Assembly: GCA_963792815.1 (NCBI GenBank) | Contig: CAWBXR010000021.1 | Span: forward strand, 1 to 64,000 | Source of the DNA: JARRPM01 sp963792815 | GTDB lineage: Bacteria > Pseudomonadota > Gammaproteobacteria > Pseudomonadales > Halieaceae | Direction: 5' to 3' | DNA length: 64,000 bases | Shown here: piece after piece, positions 25,130 through 33,373 of the stretch | Layout of the letters: the number at the start of each line of letters is the position of its first letter | Position numbering within the stretch: position 1 is the first letter of the stretch | Notes under the pieces: model-generated | Told to the model about the DNA's origin: nothing | The model's input: only the letters and a program-made list of their open reading frames with translations | The model's database searches: none | Program-made: the position numbers and the translations under genes

Positions 25130-25730
25130 GATTTGCCATTAGCCTCGTTACAACAGGCCTGGCGGGGCAGGAATCAGCTAGAGGGCCGCACCCCGAAAGG
25201 GCGGCCAACAGGAACCAGCGCTGGGTGTTCCGACCCTGTATATGGGCGGGTTTCCGTGCGCGCCGTTCCGGGCGCTCAGGTGCTTGGTCTACGCCAACCG
25301 CCGGCACAGGGCCGCGGTCGCTACAGCGCTTCAGGGAAAGTTTTGTGGTACTACTTTCGCCTTTTTGCTAGTGTCGCAGCACCTGAGACCTGCGACGACG
25401 CTGTGTTATCTGAATAACTGATTCTTTGTCCCGGCAGTTTCTGCTGCGCGGTTTATTTAATTGTCGACGCCCTTGTTCAGGTCAGTGTTTAGCTCAGCTC
25501 AGAAGTAATGAATGGCTGGCAAGGAGCTTTTTGCGCTCCCGCTATACACTGTGTCGACATCCTTTAGTCGGTGTGTGATTTGACTGGCGGAACCGTGCTT
25601 CTCTTTGGCAGGTCCAAACTGTCGCCAGGGGGTTGCGTCGTCACCGGCGCCGGCTCTGTTCGCGGCGGGTGCAATCACACGGGCGCACTATATCAGCAAA
25701 CGGAAGAAAATTAAATGATTTCGGCTACTT
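25130..25730 (-). promoter_or_regulatory. rne 5' leader / divergent rne-rluC region
   Basis: A 600 bp non-coding gap between the divergent rne and rluC genes. The rne side (25130-25420) is GC-rich and can form strong hairpins, for example GGCCGC/GCGGCC around CCTTTCGGGG near 25183-25206. E. coli rne has a long 5' UTR through which the enzyme controls its own mRNA, and the size and structure fit a similar leader. I see no convincing ORF. The remaining 300 bp toward rluC are less structured; exact promoters are not clear. Confidence 0.5.
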
Positions 25731-26687
25731 ATGCCTGACACGGAACCCGCTAAGCAGCTCGCCGGAGTGCATCACCTCAGTGTCGGCGAGGAGTCGGTGG
25801 GGCAGCGCCTGGACAATTTCCTGATCAGGGAGCTGCGGGGCGTTCCCAAAACCCGCCTGTACCGGGCGCTGCGCAAGGGCGAGATCAGGGTCAACAAGGG
25901 GCGGGTGAAGGCGGATTACCGGCTGGCGGAAGGGGACCTGGTGCGAATACCACCCCTGCGGCGCCCGTCGCCCTCGGAACCGGCACCGGTGCCGCGCTAC
26001 TGGGCCGAGCAGATCCAGCAAAGAATCATCTATGAGGACGACAACCTGCTCGTCATCAACAAGCCCTCCGGCATTGCGGTTCACGGGGGCAGCGGGCTCA
26101 GCTTTGGCCTGATCGAGAGCCTGCGCCAGTTGCGCCCGGAAGATCGCTACCTCGAGCTGGTACACCGGCTCGACCGTGACACCTCGGGCCTGATCATGAT
26201 CGCGCGGCGCCCCGCAATGCTGCGCGAATTGCACCGCCAATTGCGCGAGGACAAGGTGGACAAGCGCTACCTCGCACTGGTTGCCGGCAGTTGGCCCCGG
26301 AGCCTGCGGGTGGTGGAGGCGCCGCTGGAAAAGAACGTCCTGCAGTCGGGAGAGCGCATGGTGCGGGTTGCCCGGGAAGGCAAGCGGTCGGTCACGGAGT
26401 TTTCCGTGCTGGAGCGCTTCGGACGGGCCACCCTGGTGGAGGCGAAGCCGATTACCGGGCGAACTCACCAGATTCGGGTGCATGCTCGCCACGCCGGCTT
26501 TCCCCTGCTGGGCGATGACAAGTACAGTGACGAGAAGACCGCCGAGCTGTGCAGGGCTCTCGGCTTACAGCGCCTGTTCCTGCACGCGCGGTCCTTGCGG
26601 ATCACGCTGCCGGAGCAGGGCCTGCTCGAGTTCTCGGCGCCCCTGGATGATGAATTAGAAACCATTTTAAATAAGTTACGTAACTAG
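25731..26687 (+). CDS. rluC: 23S rRNA pseudouridine synthase RluC
   Basis: A 318-residue RluC, which forms pseudouridine at 955, 2504 and 2580 of 23S rRNA in E. coli. The N-terminal S4 RNA-binding domain spans about residues 20-85 (QRLDNFLIRELRGVPKTRLYRALRKGEIRVNKGR). The catalytic Asp lies in HRLDRDTSGLIM and the closing motif is KPITGRTHQIRVH. The start follows AT-rich sequence and gives the normal length. It is followed 6 bp later by the HAD phosphatase, as in Pseudomonas, and diverges from rne. Confidence 0.95.
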   Translation: MPDTEPAKQLAGVHHLSVGEESVGQRLDNFLIRELRGVPKTRLYRALRKGEIRVNKGRVKADYRLAEGDLVRIPPLRRPSPSEPAPVPRYWAEQIQQRIIYEDDNLLVINKPSGIAVHGGSGLSFGLIESLRQLRPEDRYLELVHRLDRDTSGLIMIARRPAMLRELHRQLREDKVDKRYLALVAGSWPRSLRVVEAPLEKNVLQSGERMVRVAREGKRSVTEFSVLERFGRATLVEAKPITGRTHQIRVHARHAGFPLLGDDKYSDEKTAELCRALGLQRLFLHARSLRITLPEQGLLEFSAPLDDELETILNKLRN

Positions 26688-26693
26688 CTGTAT

Positions 26694-27347
26694 ATGATAG
26701 CAATATTTGATTGGGATGGGACGCTTTGCGACTCGATCGAGCACATCGTGGGCGCCATGCGTGACGCCGCTGTCGAGGTCGCGCTGGAGCCGCCGGCTGC
26801 GGCGGATGTGCGCAATATAGTAGGCCTGGGCCTGCCCCAGGCGCTGGCGCGGTTGTTTCCCGCCCTGGACAACGGTCACCGGGCCGCGCTTGCCACGGCC
26901 TATTCCCGGCACTTCAGCTCCCCGGACCGGGGGCCCGCCCTGTTGTTTGACGGCGCGATGGATACCCTGCAGGCCCTGCGCGCTCGCGGTATCGAGCTGG
27001 CCGTGGCCACCGGGAAGAGCCGCAAGGGCCTCAACCGGGTGCTGGCGGAGCTGGGGCTTGCCGATTTTTTTGAGGCCACCCGTTGTGCCGACGAGACCCG
27101 ATCCAAGCCTCACCCCCTGATGGTGCATGAAATCATGGGCGACCGGGGCAAATCCGCCGACGAGGTGGTGGTGATCGGGGACAGTGAATACGACCTGGCG
27201 ATGGCCCGGGAGGCCGGTGTTCGCTCTGTTGGGGTCAGTTTCGGGGTCCACGACAACGAGCGGCTTGCCGCCTTCGAGCCGCTGGCCATTGTCGATGAGC
27301 TGCCACAGCTGCTGGACCTGCCGCTATGGCCCGTCAGGCCGGGCTGA
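26694..27347 (+). CDS. HAD-family hydrolase (phosphoglycolate phosphatase-like)
   Basis: A 217-residue HAD subfamily IA phosphatase. Motif I is FDWDGTLCDS (residues 5-14) with the nucleophile Asp, motif II is in AVATGKSRKGL, and motif IV is VVIGDSEYDLAMA. The cap domain lies between residues 15 and 85. The same gene follows rluC in pseudomonads. The substrate is unproven; small sugar or glycolate phosphates are typical. Its end overlaps the convergent maf gene by 14 bp. Confidence 0.87.
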   Translation: MIAIFDWDGTLCDSIEHIVGAMRDAAVEVALEPPAAADVRNIVGLGLPQALARLFPALDNGHRAALATAYSRHFSSPDRGPALLFDGAMDTLQALRARGIELAVATGKSRKGLNRVLAELGLADFFEATRCADETRSKPHPLMVHEIMGDRGKSADEVVVIGDSEYDLAMAREAGVRSVGVSFGVHDNERLAAFEPLAIVDELPQLLDLPLWPVRPG

Positions 27348-27924
27348 CATCGAGTACCGGTAAACCCGCCGCAGCCAGCATGTCCGTCAGTGCAATCAGT
27401 GGCAGCCCCTCCAGGCTGGTCGGGTCATCACCCGCCATGCGTTCAAACAGGGCGATGCCCAGGCCCTCCCACTTGAAGCTGCCGGCACAGTCGTAGGGTT
27501 GCTCCATGCGCAGGTAGTTTTCGATGCTTTTGTCGCTAAGTTCGCGAAAGTAGACGCTAAAAGGTTCCACGTGGAACCGTTCGAAGCCGCGGGCAGCGCA
27601 GTGCAGGGCGAGGCCTGTGTGGAAACACACCTCCCGCCCCGCGCTCGAGCGCAGCTGGGCGAAGGCGGCCTCATAAGCGCCGGGCTTGCCCATGACCCTG
27701 TCCCCGAGTGAGGCCACCTGGTCGCTGCCGATAACCAGCGCGTCCGGGTGGGCAAGGGCGATCGATCGCGCCTTTGCCAGTGACAGCCGCGCTGCCATCG
27801 CTGCCGGCGCCTCGTTCGGCAGGCGTGTTTCATCGACTTCCGGTGCGACGCTATGAAAGGGGATCTGCAGGCGGGCCAGCAGGCGCTGTCGATAGGGTGA
27901 GCTCGAGGCGAGAATGATATCCAT
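27334..27924 (-). CDS. maf: Maf-family nucleotide pyrophosphatase (YceF type)
   Basis: A 196-residue Maf/YceF protein that hydrolyses non-canonical nucleoside triphosphates, m7GTP in E. coli YceF. Typical motifs are LASSSPYRQRLL at the start, VDET, VIGSDQVASLGDRVMGKPG and the closing LEGLPLIALTDML. I chose the ATG at 27924 (MDIILASSSPYR), the conserved opening; the frame is open to 27990. It is divergent from yceD and convergent with the HAD gene. Confidence 0.92.
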   Translation of the reverse strand: MDIILASSSPYRQRLLARLQIPFHSVAPEVDETRLPNEAPAAMAARLSLAKARSIALAHPDALVIGSDQVASLGDRVMGKPGAYEAAFAQLRSSAGREVCFHTGLALHCAARGFERFHVEPFSVYFRELSDKSIENYLRMEQPYDCAGSFKWEGLGIALFERMAGDDPTSLEGLPLIALTDMLAAAGLPVLDVSPA

Positions 27925-27983
27925 ATCCGGGCGTCCTGTTGTTGTGGGTAATCGCGTGAACTGTTTGTATTTTAAAGATATTT

Positions 27984-28012
27984 TTGACAAAGGGGGAAAC
28001 CGCCCCTATGAT
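27984..28012 (+). promoter_or_regulatory. Sigma-70 promoter of yceD-rpmF
   Basis: TTGACA (27984-27989), a 17-base spacer and TATGAT (28007-28012). The expected start, 7-8 bases later, falls at 28019-28021, which is the yceD ATG itself, so the mRNA may be leaderless. Confidence 0.75.
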
Positions 28013-28020
28013 GCGCGCCT

Positions 28021-28560
28021 ATGTTGAGTGAGCCCCTCCCGAGCACGCTGGATGTCCGCAAGGCAGCCGGTCGTGGCGTGAGTGTCAGGGGAACGCTGAA
28101 ACCACTTGATTTACCGCGTTTTCGCGCGCTTCTGGCCGATGACGACGGGGCAATTCAGGCGGAATTATCGTTCTCCCGGGACGAGGAAAACAGGTATCTC
28201 ATCCACCTGGCCCTAACGGGCAATGTGGATGTTACCTGTCAACGTTGCCTTGAGCGACTGTCCACAACGCTGGCCTGCGACAACACGCTGGCCGTGGTGT
28301 GGACCGACGAGCAGGCAGCCCACCTTCCGCGTCATCTGGAACCCCTGATAGTCGAGGAGGAGGCGTGCAGGTTGTGGGAAGTGGTTGAGGACGAGTTGAT
28401 CCTCGCGCTGCCTCCCTTCAGCTATCACGACACAGAAGAGTGCCAACAAATTTTGTCACGGTTTAACGCCGACCAGGCCCCCCCGGAGGAGGCCGTCCCG
28501 GTGGATAAACCGAATCCGTTCAACGTGCTGGCGCAATTGAAGCCCGGCAGCAAAACCTAG
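28021..28560 (+). CDS. yceD: YceD (DUF177) 23S rRNA accumulation protein
   Basis: A 179-residue DUF177/YceD protein, needed for normal 23S rRNA accumulation in E. coli and found beside rpmF in most bacteria. The Cys pair in DVTCQRCLERL, the acidic IVEEEACRLWEVVEDELILALP and the C-terminal NPFNVLAQLK are typical. No ribosome-binding site precedes the ATG, only GATGCGCGCCT, and a near-perfect promoter lies just upstream. It is co-transcribed with rpmF 9 bp downstream. Confidence 0.9.
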   Translation: MLSEPLPSTLDVRKAAGRGVSVRGTLKPLDLPRFRALLADDDGAIQAELSFSRDEENRYLIHLALTGNVDVTCQRCLERLSTTLACDNTLAVVWTDEQAAHLPRHLEPLIVEEEACRLWEVVEDELILALPPFSYHDTEECQQILSRFNADQAPPEEAVPVDKPNPFNVLAQLKPGSKT

Positions 28561-28569
28561 GAGTCAGTC

Positions 28570-28752
28570 ATGGCTGTCCAGAAAAGTAAGAAAACGCGCT
28601 CTCGTCGCGGTATGCGTCGTTCGCACGACGCATTGTCAGGCCCGACTCTGTCGGTAGACCAGACATCAGGTGAAACCCACCGTCGTCACCACGTTACCGC
28701 CGATGGTTTTTATCGCGGTAAAAAGGTCGTCGACGGCGGCAGCGAAGACTAA
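28570..28752 (+). CDS. rpmF: 50S ribosomal protein L32
   Basis: A 60-residue bL32. It opens with the basic MAVQKSKKTRSRRGMRRSHD and ends HHVTADGFYRGKKVV; there is no Cys zinc ribbon, as in other gammaproteobacterial L32. GGAGTCAG precedes the ATG. In most gammaproteobacteria plsX follows; here the next 285 bp hold no gene and then fabD begins. A GC stem at 28814-28833 (GCGGGGG/CCCCCGC) may end the transcript, though it lacks a T-run. Confidence 0.95.
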   Translation: MAVQKSKKTRSRRGMRRSHDALSGPTLSVDQTSGETHRRHHVTADGFYRGKKVVDGGSED

Positions 28753-29037
28753 AAGCACAGGTCGCAGGTGCCCTGCCGAAACCCTTTGTGGTTTGGCCGG
28801 CCCGGACCAGGTGAGCGGGGGTGAATACCCCCGCAGTTTCTCCAGCCCCGGCGCCTCTCGGTGCTTGTTCAGTAAGTCCAGTCGATCCCGGCGGGCAGGT
28901 TCCATCGTTCAGCAGACACAGCGGCCCGGTTAACCCCTCGCCGCGGATGTATTGTGCGCTACACTTTTTAGCCTGGCGCCACCACCCGGTCCCAAACTAT
29001 CCTCTCTATAAATGCCAGTAAGCAGGAGTAGTAAAGC

Positions 29038-29991
29038 ATGTCAGACAAACTGATCGCCTTTGTGTTTCCGGGCCAGGGCTCACAGAAAGTGGGTATGTTG
29101 GCGGCCGCCCATGAGCGGTTCCAGGCGGTGCGCGATACCTTCTCAGAAGCCTCTGAAGTGCTTGCTTATGATATGTGGGATCTTGTCCAGAACGGTGAGC
29201 AGGACGCGCTTAACCTGACAGAAACCACCCAGCCGGTGCTGCTGACGTCCAGTGTTGCCCTCTGGCGGGCTTGGCTGGAGCAGGGCGGTCCCCGACCCGG
29301 GATAATGGCCGGCCACAGCCTGGGGGAGTTCTCCGCCCTGGTTTGCGCCGGTGCCCTCGACTTTGCCGACGCGGTGCAACTGGTGAGGCAGCGCGGCGCA
29401 TTCATGCAAACAGCAGTGCCCGTGGGTGAGGGAGCCATGGCCGCCATAATCGGCCTGGATGACGACGCCATCAATCGGATTTGCGCTGAGGTCGCGGCCA
29501 GTGCTGGCGGCGTTGTCAGCGCGGTCAATTTCAATTCCCCCGGCCAGGTCGTGATCGCCGGCCATACCGCGGCGGTGGAAGTGGCGATTGGAAAGCTGAA
29601 GGAAGCAGGCGCGAAGCGGGCGATGCCCCTGCCGGTGAGCGCACCTTTCCATACGCAATTGATGCAGCCCGCCGGTGAGCGCCTGGCGGATGCTATCGCA
29701 GGTATAACCTTCAAAACCCCGGAAATTCCAGTGGTACACAATGTACATGCCGCGCCGGAGCGCGATCCCCAGCGGATTCGCGAATTGATGGTGGAGCAGA
29801 TCTACAGTCCGGTGCAGTGGACCCGTTGCGTCGAAACCATTGTCGGGGCTGGCGCTGCCAATATTGTCGAATGTGGTCCCGGCAAGGTGCTGAGTGGCCT
29901 GGCCCGTCGTATCGATAAATCCCTGCAGTGCTTTTCGCTGGAGGAGCCCGATGAGTTGCTGGCTACGCTGGCGACGCTCGGCGAAAAATAA
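29038..29991 (+). CDS. fabD: Malonyl-CoA:ACP transacylase
   Basis: A 317-residue FabD, which loads malonyl groups from CoA onto ACP for fatty-acid elongation. The conserved start FVFPGQGSQKVGML, the nucleophile Ser in GHSLGEFSAL, the Arg in VRQRGAFMQ and the His in SAPFHTQLM are all present. The length is normal. GCAGGAGTAG precedes the ATG. It begins a fab run with fabG 29 bp downstream; plsX and fabH, which usually precede it, are absent. Confidence 0.96.
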   Translation: MSDKLIAFVFPGQGSQKVGMLAAAHERFQAVRDTFSEASEVLAYDMWDLVQNGEQDALNLTETTQPVLLTSSVALWRAWLEQGGPRPGIMAGHSLGEFSALVCAGALDFADAVQLVRQRGAFMQTAVPVGEGAMAAIIGLDDDAINRICAEVAASAGGVVSAVNFNSPGQVVIAGHTAAVEVAIGKLKEAGAKRAMPLPVSAPFHTQLMQPAGERLADAIAGITFKTPEIPVVHNVHAAPERDPQRIRELMVEQIYSPVQWTRCVETIVGAGAANIVECGPGKVLSGLARRIDKSLQCFSLEEPDELLATLATLGEK

Positions 29992-30020
29992 AAACGAACA
30001 TCCAAAAGAGGGTAGAGCCC

Positions 30021-30764
30021 ATGACCGAAGAAAAAAGAGTGGCGTTGGTGACCGGTGCAAGCAGGGGCATTGGCCAGGCCATCGCAAAGCAACTGGCCGA
30101 TGCGGGCTGCACCGTGGTTGGCACTGCCACCACCGACGCCGGCGCGAAAAGGATTACGACTTACCTGCACGAGTCGGGTAATGACGGCTGCGGCATGGCG
30201 CTGAATGTCGCGGATGACGATAGCGTCATCGCGGTAATAAAAGCGATAAGCGAGCAATACGGTGCGCCACTCATAGTGGTGAACAACGCCGGGATCACCC
30301 GGGACAACATTTTGATGCGAATGAAGCCCGATGAATGGAACGACGTGCTCGACACCAATCTCACGGCACTCTACCGGGTCAGCAAGGCCTGCCTGCGCGG
30401 TATGACCAAGGCGCGCTGGGGAAGGATAGTCAATATCACCTCTGTAGTCGGCTCGATGGGTAATATGGGGCAGGCTAATTACGCGGCTACCAAGGCCGGA
30501 GCCGAGGGTTTTTCGCGCGCGCTGGCGCGGGAGTTGGGCTCCCGCTCCATCACGGTAAATTGTGTTGCGCCAGGCTTTATCGATACGGACATGACCAGGG
30601 AACTATCGGAGGAACAGCGCGCTTTGATGCTGGGCCAGATTCCGCTGGGCAGGCTCGGTTCAGCACAGGAGATCGCCGCGTTGGTAGCGTTTATTTGCAG
30701 TGACGCAGCAGCTTATATAACAGGTGAAACCGTGCATATAAATGGCGGTATGTACATGGCTTAA
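30021..30764 (+). CDS. fabG: 3-oxoacyl-ACP reductase
   Basis: A 247-residue FabG, the NADPH-dependent ketoreductase of type II fatty-acid synthesis. It has the NADP site VTGASRGIGQAIA, VNNAGITRDN, the catalytic Ser in NITSVVGSMGNMGQ and YAATKAG with the Tyr and Lys. The end CVAPGFIDTDMT and TGETVHINGGMYMA are typical. It is in the fabD-fabG-acpP-fabF order. Confidence 0.96.
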   Translation: MTEEKRVALVTGASRGIGQAIAKQLADAGCTVVGTATTDAGAKRITTYLHESGNDGCGMALNVADDDSVIAVIKAISEQYGAPLIVVNNAGITRDNILMRMKPDEWNDVLDTNLTALYRVSKACLRGMTKARWGRIVNITSVVGSMGNMGQANYAATKAGAEGFSRALARELGSRSITVNCVAPGFIDTDMTRELSEEQRALMLGQIPLGRLGSAQEIAALVAFICSDAAAYITGETVHINGGMYMA

Positions 30765-30798
30765 CTTGTTGAAAAAAAAGAATAAAAAAGAGCCTAAA

Positions 30799-30814
30799 AA
30801 AGCGCGCCAAAAAA
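30799..30814 (+). promoter_or_regulatory. AAAGCGCGCCAAAAAA box upstream of acpP
   Basis: A 16-base motif identical to 31243-31258 upstream of fabF. It lies in an A-rich spacer just before a possible acpP promoter (TTTAAC at 30818, TAAACT at 30842). Confidence 0.4.
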
Positions 30815-30908
30815 AATTTTAACCTCTTTGGAAAAACAGAGTAAACTGCGCGCTCAGGCCGGTTAATCGGGTTTGATTCAGCACTAATCTCAGGAGCAGA
30901 GAATAATC

Positions 30909-31145
30909 ATGAGCAGCATTGAAGAACGCGTTAAGAAAATCGTCGCGGAACAACTTGGCGTAAAAGAAGAAGAAGTGCAGACTGAGGCCTCTTTTGTAGA
31001 GGATCTGGGTGCGGACTCTCTGGACACCGTCGAACTGGTGATGGCGCTGGAGGAAGAGTTTGAGACAGAGATACCCGATGAGGAAGCTGAAAAGATCACC
31101 ACTGTAAAACTGGCGATTGACTACATCACGCAAAACCTCGCCTGA
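30909..31145 (+). CDS. acpP: Acyl carrier protein
   Basis: A 78-residue ACP, the acyl carrier of fatty-acid synthesis. The phosphopantetheine Ser lies in DLGADSLDTVELVMALE. The start MSSIEERVKKIVAEQLGVKEEEV and the acidic composition are typical. CAGGAGCAG precedes the ATG. It is set apart from fabG by an unusual A-rich 144 bp gap, so it probably has its own promoter, and it is followed by a terminator. Confidence 0.97.
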   Translation: MSSIEERVKKIVAEQLGVKEEEVQTEASFVEDLGADSLDTVELVMALEEEFETEIPDEEAEKITTVKLAIDYITQNLA

Positions 31146-31167
31146 TCAACCTCCCTCGGTAGCTCTC

Positions 31168-31208
31168 AGAAGCCGTTTCTATTTGTGATAGAACGGCTTT
31201 TCTTATTT
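31168..31208 (+). terminator. Terminator after acpP
   Basis: The stem AAGCCGTTTCTAT/ATAGAACGGCTT with one bulge, loop TTGTG, is followed by TTTTCTTATTTTT. It separates acpP from fabF transcription. Confidence 0.8.
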
Positions 31209-31242
31209 TTGTCCCGTGACTTATCGGGTGTTGGTCGCAATT

Positions 31243-31258
31243 AAAGCGCGCCAAAAAA
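31243..31258 (+). promoter_or_regulatory. AAAGCGCGCCAAAAAA box upstream of fabF
   Basis: Second exact copy of the 16-base motif, ending 9 bases before the fabF GTG, where it overlaps the ribosome-binding region (AAAAAAGGAG). Confidence 0.4.
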
Positions 31259-31267
31259 GGAGTCAGC

Positions 31268-32512
31268 GTGTTGATTGGCAGAAGAGTCGTTGTTACAGGC
31301 ATGGGAATGCTGAGCCCCCTCGGCCATACGGTGGATGATACCTGGAAAGCTATTCTTGAGGGCAAGAGTGGTGCGAGACTCATCGACAGCTTCGATGTGT
31401 CTGCTTACAGCACCCGTTTCAGCGCCAGCGTCAAGGACTTCGATATCTCCGAGTACTTGCCCCTCAAAGACGCGCGGAAAATGGACCAGTTCGTTCAGTT
31501 CGGAATGGCAGCGGGCATCCAGGCGATGCGCGACAGCGGCCTTGTCGTCACCGAAGAGCTGGCTCCAAGAGTGGGCTGCGCTATCGGCTCCGGTATCGGC
31601 GGCATTGGCCAGATCGAGAAAAATGCCGAAATAATCAGGGTTTCCGGGCCGCGCAAGATTTCACCGTTTTTCGTGCCCGGCTCGATCATCAATATGATCT
31701 CGGGCAACCTGTCAGTCATGTACAACCTGCAGGGACCGAACCTGGCGATAGTGACTGCCTGTACTTCCGGCACGCACAATATCGGCCTGGGCGCCAAGCT
31801 CATCGCGCTCGGGGACGCCGATGCGATGCTGGTAGGCGGTGCCGAGATGGCAACCACACCAGTAGGCCTGGGCGGTTTTGCAGCCGCCCGGGCGCTGTCC
31901 ACCCGCAACGATGATCCGGCCGCGGCCTCGCGCCCCTGGGATCGGGACCGGGACGGTTTCGTGCTCGGTGACGGTGCCGGTGTGCTGATGCTGGAAGAAT
32001 ACGAGATGGCGAAGGCACGGGGCGCCACTATTTATGCGGAGCTCCTGGGCTTCGGTATGAGTGGGGACGCCTATCACATGACCCTGCCGCCGGAAGACGG
32101 CAGGGGAGCCGCCGCTGCGATGTCGAATGCTATCAGGGATGCCGGTGTGGCTGCGGAAAGGATCAGCTATATCAACGCCCACGGCACCTCAACGAACGCT
32201 GGAGACCTGGCCGAGAGCCGGGCCGTGGAGACTGTCCTTGGCGCCGCAGCCGAGAAGGTAGCGGTGAGTTCGACCAAATCCATGGTGGGGCATTTGCTCG
32301 GCGCCGCCGGGGCGGTGGAGGCGATTTTCTCGATTCTCGCCCTGCGCGACCAGGTGGCTCCACCCACTATCAACCTCGACAATCCCGCCGAGGGCTGCAA
32401 TCTCAATTATGTGCCTCACACCGCCCAGGAGCGGCCGATCGACTGTGTAATATCCAACTCGTTCGGCTTTGGCGGCACCAATGGCTCGCTCTTGTTCGCA
32501 CAGCCGGATTGA
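31268..32512 (+). CDS. fabF: 3-oxoacyl-ACP synthase II
   Basis: A 414-residue FabF (KAS II), the elongating condensing enzyme. The catalytic Cys is in VTACTSGTHN; the two His are in NAHGTSTNAGD and KSMVGHLLGAAG; the end SNSFGFGGTNGSLLF is typical. It starts with GTG after AAGGAGTCAGC. It begins the run fabF-pabC-mltG-tmk-holB-pilZ, in the order known from Pseudomonas. Confidence 0.96.
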   Translation: MLIGRRVVVTGMGMLSPLGHTVDDTWKAILEGKSGARLIDSFDVSAYSTRFSASVKDFDISEYLPLKDARKMDQFVQFGMAAGIQAMRDSGLVVTEELAPRVGCAIGSGIGGIGQIEKNAEIIRVSGPRKISPFFVPGSIINMISGNLSVMYNLQGPNLAIVTACTSGTHNIGLGAKLIALGDADAMLVGGAEMATTPVGLGGFAAARALSTRNDDPAAASRPWDRDRDGFVLGDGAGVLMLEEYEMAKARGATIYAELLGFGMSGDAYHMTLPPEDGRGAAAAMSNAIRDAGVAAERISYINAHGTSTNAGDLAESRAVETVLGAAAEKVAVSSTKSMVGHLLGAAGAVEAIFSILALRDQVAPPTINLDNPAEGCNLNYVPHTAQERPIDCVISNSFGFGGTNGSLLFAQPD

Positions 32513-32533
32513 TTGGCGGATTAGACCAGGCCC

Positions 32534-33373
32534 GTGTCCGAGGATACAGCGATCTGGCTGAACGGGGTGGAAGCGGCGGCACTGCCGCTGCCGGATCGCG
32601 GTCTCGAATTTGGCGACGGCTTGTTCGAAACCCTGCTCCTGAAAGACGCCCGGCCCCTTTACAGCGAACTGCACCTTGACCGGCTACAGGCCGGTTGTCG
32701 CGCGCTGATGTTTCCGGACTGCAGTGATGCGGTGCGCGAGCAACTGCAGCAGGCTGCGGCTGCGTGCAGCGCGCGCGACTGGCGCTGGAGCGCATTGAGG
32801 GTAACCCTGACTCGCGGCGCCGGCCCGCGCGGTTACGCCCCCCCCGAAAAAGCCGAGCCCCGTATCATTATCGCCGCCACCCGACTCCCGGAGCCGTCCC
32901 ACCCCCTGCCAGTTCCCGCTCGCCTGGGCCTGGCCACTGTGCGTTGGCCGGCCCAGCCGTTGCTGGCCGGCCTTAAGCACCTCAACCGACTTGAAAATGT
33001 CCTGGCCGCCAGGGAGTACCGCGATGCCGGTTACGACGAAGCGGTCATGCTCGACCAGTGGGCAAGACCGATATCAGTTGTCGCGGGCAATCTGTTCGCG
33101 CTCTGTGACGGCCAGCTGCTGACTGCGCCCCTGCAAAGCTGCGGTATTGCCGGCACCCGGCGAAAGCTCATCATGGAGCGCTGGGCACCGGCCCTGGGGC
33201 TGGCCGTGCGGGAAGAGTTCATGAGCCTCGACCAGTTGCAGGGCGCGCAGGAGGTTTTCTACAGCAACAGCCTGCTCGGGCTGCGCCCGGTGGCCAGTTT
33301 CGGACAGCGCACCTGGACTGAATATCCCCTGTGCGGGTCGCTGCATCAACTTTACCGGGATGAACTGGCGTGA
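32534..33373 (+). CDS. pabC: 4-amino-4-deoxychorismate lyase
   Basis: A 279-residue PLP fold type IV enzyme that splits aminodeoxychorismate to p-aminobenzoate and pyruvate for folate. The PLP Lys is in AGLKHLNRLENVLA; the start PLPDRGLEFGDGLFETLLL and the ISVVAGNLFAL region match. It starts with GTG at 32534 after the fabF stop by 21 bp. Its end overlaps mltG by 4 bp. Confidence 0.93.
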   Translation: MSEDTAIWLNGVEAAALPLPDRGLEFGDGLFETLLLKDARPLYSELHLDRLQAGCRALMFPDCSDAVREQLQQAAAACSARDWRWSALRVTLTRGAGPRGYAPPEKAEPRIIIAATRLPEPSHPLPVPARLGLATVRWPAQPLLAGLKHLNRLENVLAAREYRDAGYDEAVMLDQWARPISVVAGNLFALCDGQLLTAPLQSCGIAGTRRKLIMERWAPALGLAVREEFMSLDQLQGAQEVFYSNSLLGLRPVASFGQRTWTEYPLCGSLHQLYRDELA

